A stretch of DNA of 64,000 bases from NCBI RefSeq assembly GCF_022539665.2, contig NC_081332.1, forward strand, positions 6,724,303-6,788,302, in the 5' to 3' direction. Below the pieces are notes generated by a model, which was not told the DNA's origin, did not search any database, and saw only the letters and a list, made by a program, of their open reading frames with translations. Each line of letters opens with the position of its first letter. Position 1 is the first letter of the stretch. A program made the translations under genes and the position numbers. The stretch comes from Daphnia carinata (taxonomy: Eukaryota; Arthropoda; Branchiopoda; Diplostraca; Daphniidae). Below, piece after piece: positions 58,401 to 64,000 of the stretch.

Positions 58401-60697
58401 CATTCCATCCGTCTTGGTTTTTCTCGTTTATGTCGATCCCGAGTTCGATCAAAAGTTTAATCGCATCGATTAAATGTGGGGTTGAATTGTTTCGACACAA
58501 AACATGAAGCGCGCATCCAGTGTTCGTTTTTGCGCCTTTGTCGATCCCGAGTTCGATCAAAAGTTTAATCGCATCGATTAAATGTGGGCTTGAATTGTTT
58601 CGACACAAAACAAGAAACGCGTTAGATCCAGCGTTGTTTTTTGCGTTTTTGTCGATACCGAGTTCGATCAAGAGTTTAATTGCATCGATTAAGTGTGGGC
58701 TTGAATTGTTACAGCACAAAAGATGAAGCGCATTCCATCCGTCTTTGTTTTTTTCGATTTCGTCGATACCGAGTTCGATCAAGAGTTCTATCGCATCGGT
58801 TAAGTGTGGGCTTGAATTGTATCGACACAAGAGATGAAGCGCATTCCATCCGTCGTTGTTTTTCCCGTTTATGTCTATCCCGAGTTCGATCAAAAGTTTA
58901 ATCGCATCGATTAAGTGTGGGCTTGAATTGCTTTCACACAAAAGATGAAGCGCATTCCATCCGTCTTTGTTTTTTCCGTTTTCGTCGATACCGAGTTCGA
59001 TCAAAAGTTTAATCGCATCAATCAATTGTGGGCTTGAATTGTTTAAACACAAAAGATGAAGCACATTGGTTCCATTGTTGTTCTTTGCTCCTTTGTCTAT
59101 CCCGAGTTCGATCAAGAGTTTAATCGCATCGATTAAGTGTGGGGTTGAATTGTTTCGACACAAAAGATGAAGCGCATTCGATCCATAGCTGGTTTTTGCG
59201 TCTTTGTCGACACCGAGTTCGATCAAGAGTTTAATCGCATCATTTAAGTGTGGGCTTGAATTGTATCTGCACAAAAGAAGAAGTGGATTCCATCCGTCTT
59301 TGTTTTTTCCGTTTTTGTCGATGCCCATTTCGATCAAGAGTTTTATCGCATCGATCAAGTGTGGACTTGAATTATATCGACACAAAAGATGAAACGCATG
59401 ATATCCATCGTTGTCATTTGCGTTTATGTCGATGCCGAGTTCGATCAAGTGTTTAAGAGCATCCATTAAATGGAGGCTTGAATTATTTCGACATAAAATA
59501 TGAAGCGCATTCCATCCATCGTTATTCTTTGCGTTAAGGTCGATGCCGAGTTGCATTAAAGTTTCGATGTTATTCCTAAAATCTGTTGTTGGGCAGGAAT
59601 CTGTGCACAACCGATTCAGGTGTTTTTCTTCTGCGCTTAGCTAAATGGAAAACCTTTGTTAGAAAATTCTATTTCATTGACGAAAGTGTCTATGTTTTGT
59701 GATTTGATTACTTTAATTTTGATGGATTGAAGTTGATTAACAACGTCTTCAGATGTTATTCTTGTATCAGGTGTCTTGGTCAGCATTTGTTCTATTAAGT
59801 TGCGTGCTAAATGTTTCTGGTGAATATCTATTTTTTTTTAAATTTTAAACATTTAAATTATGCTCATGTTATTTGAACTACATCAAGAGGTCACTTACCA
59901 CTCATATTGACTAATGTGTTTTCCATCATGTTATTCAGAATTTCTTTCTCATTTTCACCGTAAATATGTCTTCCTTTTAAGAGAATATAACCGAATACGA
60001 GGCCTTCTGCGTAAACATCGCTTTTGGTGGAGCTTTTAGTTTTTTCAACGCGTACGTCTCTGCCTATAATTTCCACCACTTCGGGAGAGAACCAAAGTTG
60101 AGTCCCTTTGATTCCACTCATTGTAAATGTTCCTCGTGCACTTACTCCTCGTGAAAATCCAAAATCAGCCCACTTGATCGTTATCTCTTCACCTTTGTCT
60201 GTAGGTTTTACAGAAATGAGAATGTTATCCGGTTTAATGTCCCGGTGGATTAGATTTTGTGAATGAATGTATTTGAGGCCAGAAGCTAACTGGAAGAACA
60301 CCTCGAAATTGTTTGGTAATGCAGATCCTTTATATTTCCGAGGGTTATCCTGATCCAGGAACACCTGATCCAATGAGGCGTCGCACAATTCTAAAGCAAA
60401 GTAACTGAATCGCAAAAATCATGAAAATTTTCATATTAATTTAATCACGTAACAATCTTACTTGAAGTCTTTATCGCTTGCGAAATGGACAAATTTAACT
60501 ATATTGGGATGGTCTAACCGCTGCAGAATGATTAACTCGTTGTCATGTTTTTGAACTTCACTCTTCACAATTCGCTTGACTGCTATACGTTGACCTTTAT
60601 AAGTACCTTGATACACTTTACCATATTTACCTTCCCCTAAAAAATCATTGCGATCGAACTGGATGCCATCTACATTTTCGGTAGTAGTCGATGACAT
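55474..60697 (-). CDS. kinase-ankyrin fusion 2: IRE1-like Ser/Thr kinase plus about 36 ankyrin-type repeats
   Basis: Exons complement(60462-60697, 59899-60404, 59712-59827, 55474-59640), GT-AG, 1674 aa. Exons 2 (506 nt) and 3 (116 nt) are the same length as in gene 1. Kinase: Gly loop GEGKYG (21-26), IAVK Lys41, HRDIKPDN (Asp134), WADFG (Asp159), KGTQLWFSPEV and SDVYAEGLVFGYILLKGRH, then ITSEDVVNQLQSIKIK. Catalytic residues are intact. The array begins after LSAEEKHLNRLCTDSC and has about 36 units of 37 residues, more diverged from one another than in gene 1. One unit has lost a residue (GCALHVLC) and another two (LLIKLIDKN), without frame loss. The C-terminus (TRETGKENVTLQ) differs from gene 1. 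No KEN domain or membrane segment. Confidence 0.85.
55640..59570 (-). repeat. 111 bp tandem units encoding the ankyrin array of gene 2
   Basis: About 36 in-frame units. A multi-unit block is repeated: units with INEKNQDGWNALHYLC and AKTNTGCNALHVLC-type loops occur twice in the same order around 58000-58550. The consensus, xxALHLLCRNNSSPHLIDAI then KLLIELGID, is shared with gene 1. Confidence 0.88.
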
Positions 60698-62425
60698 TTT
60701 AGACTTAATTGCACCCGAGACTAGCGAGACAAGAACTTGGACAAGCTACTATTAGAAAACGCCGTTTGACACTGAACAACCCTCACTTGTAATCCGAAAT
60801 TGCTTTCAGTTTATCAGCCAGTTTATTTGCTAAGCATAAAATATAACTTACGAGTCCAATCCAGATAAGAATGTGTTTTCTTGTCGTCTACTTGTAATCT
60901 CTGGGAAATTTCAGTAAGATTTTTTCATTTGTTCCAAAAATTACTTCCAATCATTTTTATACGGGATTTTTGCTCATTGGCTTGTCAAATGATTTTGCAT
61001 CGCATTAATAATTCGCTTAGACGTTTCTTTTTAATTTTTTTTTTTTGTATAAAACGTTTTATCACAGAGCTTTACTGATTGCGCTCAGCGCTATTCGCTT
61101 TCGACACGTATACCTTATCGCATTATTTTCTCTTTATCTTTTTTTGATTTTTCCTCTCTTTCTATCGATATAAATATGCTGTGAATACAGGCTACGTCCC
61201 TTCTATGACGAGTATGGTATACTTATTATATTGCATCTAAAATAATGTAAATATTGCATTGCTTGTTGTTGAAAAACATGTTGTTCTGAAATAGACCTGC
61301 TAGAAGACTATAATCGCAACAACCTAAACACAACAGTCGAAAAATAGCGGACCATGCTGCATTGTTTATCCTAGAATTTCAAATCTGCTGTTGGCGACGA
61401 CAATTAGAAGGTAAAACAACAAAACAACTTGAAATTACGACTATTTTAGGTGATCCCGTTGGAAATAGCTGTGCTGAAGTCGGCGCGACAAAGCCGTGGA
61501 CGAATTTCACCATCGGCTTGGCACAAGTGATCCACAGTTTGTTGCCTCTTTTCATGTGGTCTAAATAAAACTAACACTGACTGTCTTAGACGCAGCTTTT
61601 GAAAACAGACAACAACTAGCGCGGCAAGATTAATGAAAGATGTCGTTAAAAGCAAAGGTACCGGTGAAATCACTAAAATTATAACTCTTTTTTGCAAACG
61701 CCATTCAATACTTCTTCTCAACCGCAATCGAGCTGAATACAAATTGCGCATGACGTCAGCCAGGTACAGCAGTGCTATTTTAGCTCAAATCGTTTGCCCT
61801 CTAAATGCTTTAGGCCTACGCAATTCTCGCATTTTCCAAACTTATTTGCCACAATAATCAATATCACTAATCTTCAATGTCATAAAGGAATTTATCTAAC
61901 TTTTTCCATCTCATGGGTATAGTTGATGTCTTCAGCTGGAACAAACAAACTTGGCGTTGCCTCGCGTGACGATGCGTTTATGATTCGCCAATTTTTGTGC
62001 GCGTTCCGCAGTTTTTATTGACAAGTTGTTTACCTCGACTCAAGCGCAATCAGACAATAGGATTTCGGTTTGGTTTCGACTTGTTGTTTTCCGGATATTT
62101 GTTTGTATTGTTTCGAGATAAGCCTAGGCTAATCAACCAGTTGATATTCTCTTGGTAAGGTTGCTCCCTGTCTATTGCACCCAGAGATAAGGAGATGGGA
62201 CACGGAATAGGGAAAGCCGCCATGACAGATTTCGGCCCACCATCTAGCGGCTAATTCCCTCCCGTTATCTTTAGCAGACGAATTCCCTGTCTAGTTCCAT
62301 AGCAGACAACATTGTTTTTTTTTTTTAAATGTCACTTGGTTACTGCAGGCTTCTGTGTGTTTTGTAGTTTGTGTTAAAAGTTAAAATGTGGTATTCGGAA
62401 ATAAAGTAAGTCACCAATAATTTTT
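60698..62425. other. 5' flank of kinase-ankyrin gene 2 and intergenic
   Basis: 60698-61110 matches the flank of gene 1. Beyond this, 61110-62425 shows no supported gene; short open frames on both strands overlap each other without domains. The P-element left end should lie near 62280-62420 but was not resolved. Confidence 0.4.
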
Positions 62426-64000
62426 TTATAAATTTTTGTATAATATGAGCTTGGTTAACTTATTACGTTTTGAAGTTTCTTCACACATGTTTTGATTGAA
62501 CAATTTGACATAGGATAAACATCTGAGTTTTAAGAATCTATAAGCAACAGTTTCTATGAGGTAAGTAACATCACAATTTTCTGAGTGAGCTGCAAGAGTA
62601 GGAAACATTTGGTTAACATTACTTTTCTTTAGGACTTTCTGGGTTAACATGGCAAGTTTATCACACTGGAGTTTTAATCCTTGGACCAACATTGATTGAA
62701 AAACAGATTCGCATGATAATGCAATTGTGTACACAGAGTTTGAAGGAATGCATACCCATCTGCTCGTTCTTAAATTTGAAATGTTGGCTGTGGCTTCTTC
62801 CAATGGATCATCCATGGAATCAAATAAGGCATTTCTACACATGACACATTTGAAGAGACGTTCAATTTTTAAAACACAATATCCAGCAATGTAGGCAAGG
62901 CACTGGTTTGTAAAAGTATCATTCATGTTAGACGCATTTAATTCTACTACATTACTGAAAAGCTCAATCTCTACCTCCATCTCAGTGTCAATAGCATCAT
63001 TTTCTTTTTCACAATTCAGGTCATTTAATATTGCAAACGGAAGAGGTGAACAGTTAGATGACAAAGAAGCTGTAACACCACCACTTTTTATAACTAGAAG
63101 TTTTCTCATGATATACTTCAATTGAATTGCTGTGGGATTGTTATTAACCCACCCCTTAACCGGACTATGCTAAAGAAATGCTCCAGTGGATCCTGTTGGG
63201 TGAGTCTCGTGCATACATAATCCAAAGGCTTTTCTTGTGTGAGCAGATTCCATGCGAGTGATATTGTTGATTTTATGGTGGTAGTGAAGCCGATAATCAC
63301 AGCCTTCCGTTTACTGGCACTTACAACTTGCAGGAAGTAAATGCCAAAGATTTAACAAAATTTTGTAATCCTTTAAGTTCTTTTTCTTTTTCCAACAGGT
63401 TGGAAATTGTCAGTGGTGCTCTGTCATCTGTTTGTTTTGGATTCCACGAGTTCAGGATGTCGAAAATCTTGTTGAACTTCCGGCAGTATTCCTCAGTGGC
63501 CTCACTTCCCGCAAACTGCAAAAAAACACCATATTAAAAAGGTAAAATCATTCGTATACCATAATGAAAATATAACTTTACGTTTGGGTGTTTCAGATCC
63601 TCCCGTAAATGGCGAAGAGTATCCGCAGTTGAATTACTCAAAACTTGAGCAGCCAGAACTACTTTCATCTTGTGTGTGCCAATGTCGACGTGGTTTTTAG
63701 TCAACTTGTTACCAAGACGAAATCCTAAACGGTTCTGGTATTCGAAGAGCTCGGTTATGTACGACCATTTTGCCGGTTTCGGAAAGCCAGGTATAACAAT
63801 TCCTTTCGGTGTCTGTGCTATTAGGTTACGAGCCAATTTTAACATATGGCAGGTATCTAACATCACGTAAATGTCTTCTTTGGTCTTAGGATGAAGGAAA
63901 AAAGTTTTCATCGCAGCGTATTTTATACGGTGGATTTTCATTTGCTCTGAAGTTTTATTTGTGCGCCGGCTAGGAACAGATTTCGGTGGTTTTTGGGGAA
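62426..64000 (-). mobile_element. P-element (THAP9-like) transposase, frameshifted, runs off the window
   Basis: C-terminal two thirds of a P-type transposase, the GTP-dependent RNase-H-fold enzyme of P elements. In minus order: TKEDIYVMLDTCHMLKLARN (63890-63830, a catalytic-Asp region; the family norm is D-P-C-H-M), a short intron-like GT...AG at about 63559-63516, then GSEATEEYCRKFNKIFDILN, AVIIGFTTTIKSTISLAWNL, LTQQDPLEHFFSIVRLRGG, VNNNPTAIQLKYIMRKLLV and a C-terminal Cys-containing region (CLAYIAGYCVLKIERLFKCV) to the stop at 62426-62428. Single-base frame shifts lie near 63325 and 63160. The N-terminal THAP DNA-binding domain lies outside the window. No 31 bp-type TIR seen. Probably a recently inactivated copy. 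Confidence 0.85.

Noticed and set aside
55496-59456. Many plus-strand open frames of 60-79 codons opposite the ankyrin array
   Set aside because: They recur with the 111 bp unit and are antisense shadows of the repeats, with no independent start or domain.
61362-61857. Opposed open frames of 68-101 codons near 61.5 kb
   Set aside because: They overlap each other on both strands and show no domain or splice structure.

Overview
The window is arthropod nuclear DNA, most likely from a water flea (Daphnia). I infer this from short GT-AG introns of about 45-70 bp, an expanded cluster of ecdysteroid-kinase-like (EcK) genes, IRE1-like kinases, and a dense mix of BEL/Pao, DIRS-type, P-type and non-LTR elements. 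No species-specific marker was available. Exons were joined by hand from reading-frame continuity and GT/AG signals, so boundaries are good to a few bases.

Layout. 0-3.3 kb holds decayed retroelements: a DIRS-type tyrosine recombinase, then a non-LTR element whose RNase H is split by a precise solo LTR. 6.4-8.8 kb is a carotenoid oxygenase pseudogene and 10.3-11.9 kb a pseudogene of the N-terminal half of ACF1/BAZ1A. 15.6-21.8 kb is the best intact gene: a six-exon leucine-rich-repeat membrane protein of the artichoke/chaoptin type (1589 aa). 23.3-23.7 kb is a second solo LTR. 25.5-32.1 kb is the 3' part of a BEL/Pao pol gene carrying two TIR elements; the larger one contains its own multi-exon gene (possibly DUF4806-like) and a hAT-type MITE. 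34.4-36.1 kb is the C-terminal half of DHX37/Dhr1, broken and bracketed by inverted repeats. A 732 bp MITE with a tRNA-like segment follows.

From 39 kb to 60.7 kb everything lies on the minus strand in two tandem modules. Module A is EcK1, an EcK fragment, a conserved noncoding block and a kinase-ankyrin gene. Module B is EcK2, EcK3, a broken EcK4, a second copy of the noncoding block and a second kinase-ankyrin gene. The two kinase-ankyrin genes are the most unusual content: an N-terminal IRE1-like kinase is joined to about 19 or about 36 ankyrin-type units of 37 residues, with near-identical 111 bp DNA units. This is the reverse of the RNase L order (ankyrin, kinase, KEN nuclease), and no KEN domain is visible.

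The right edge carries a P-element/THAP9-type transposase with small frameshifts, running out of the window. The EcK enzymes probably phosphorylate ecdysteroids or other small hydroxylated compounds. The kinase-ankyrin proteins may be stress or immune sensors, but that is inference from architecture only.
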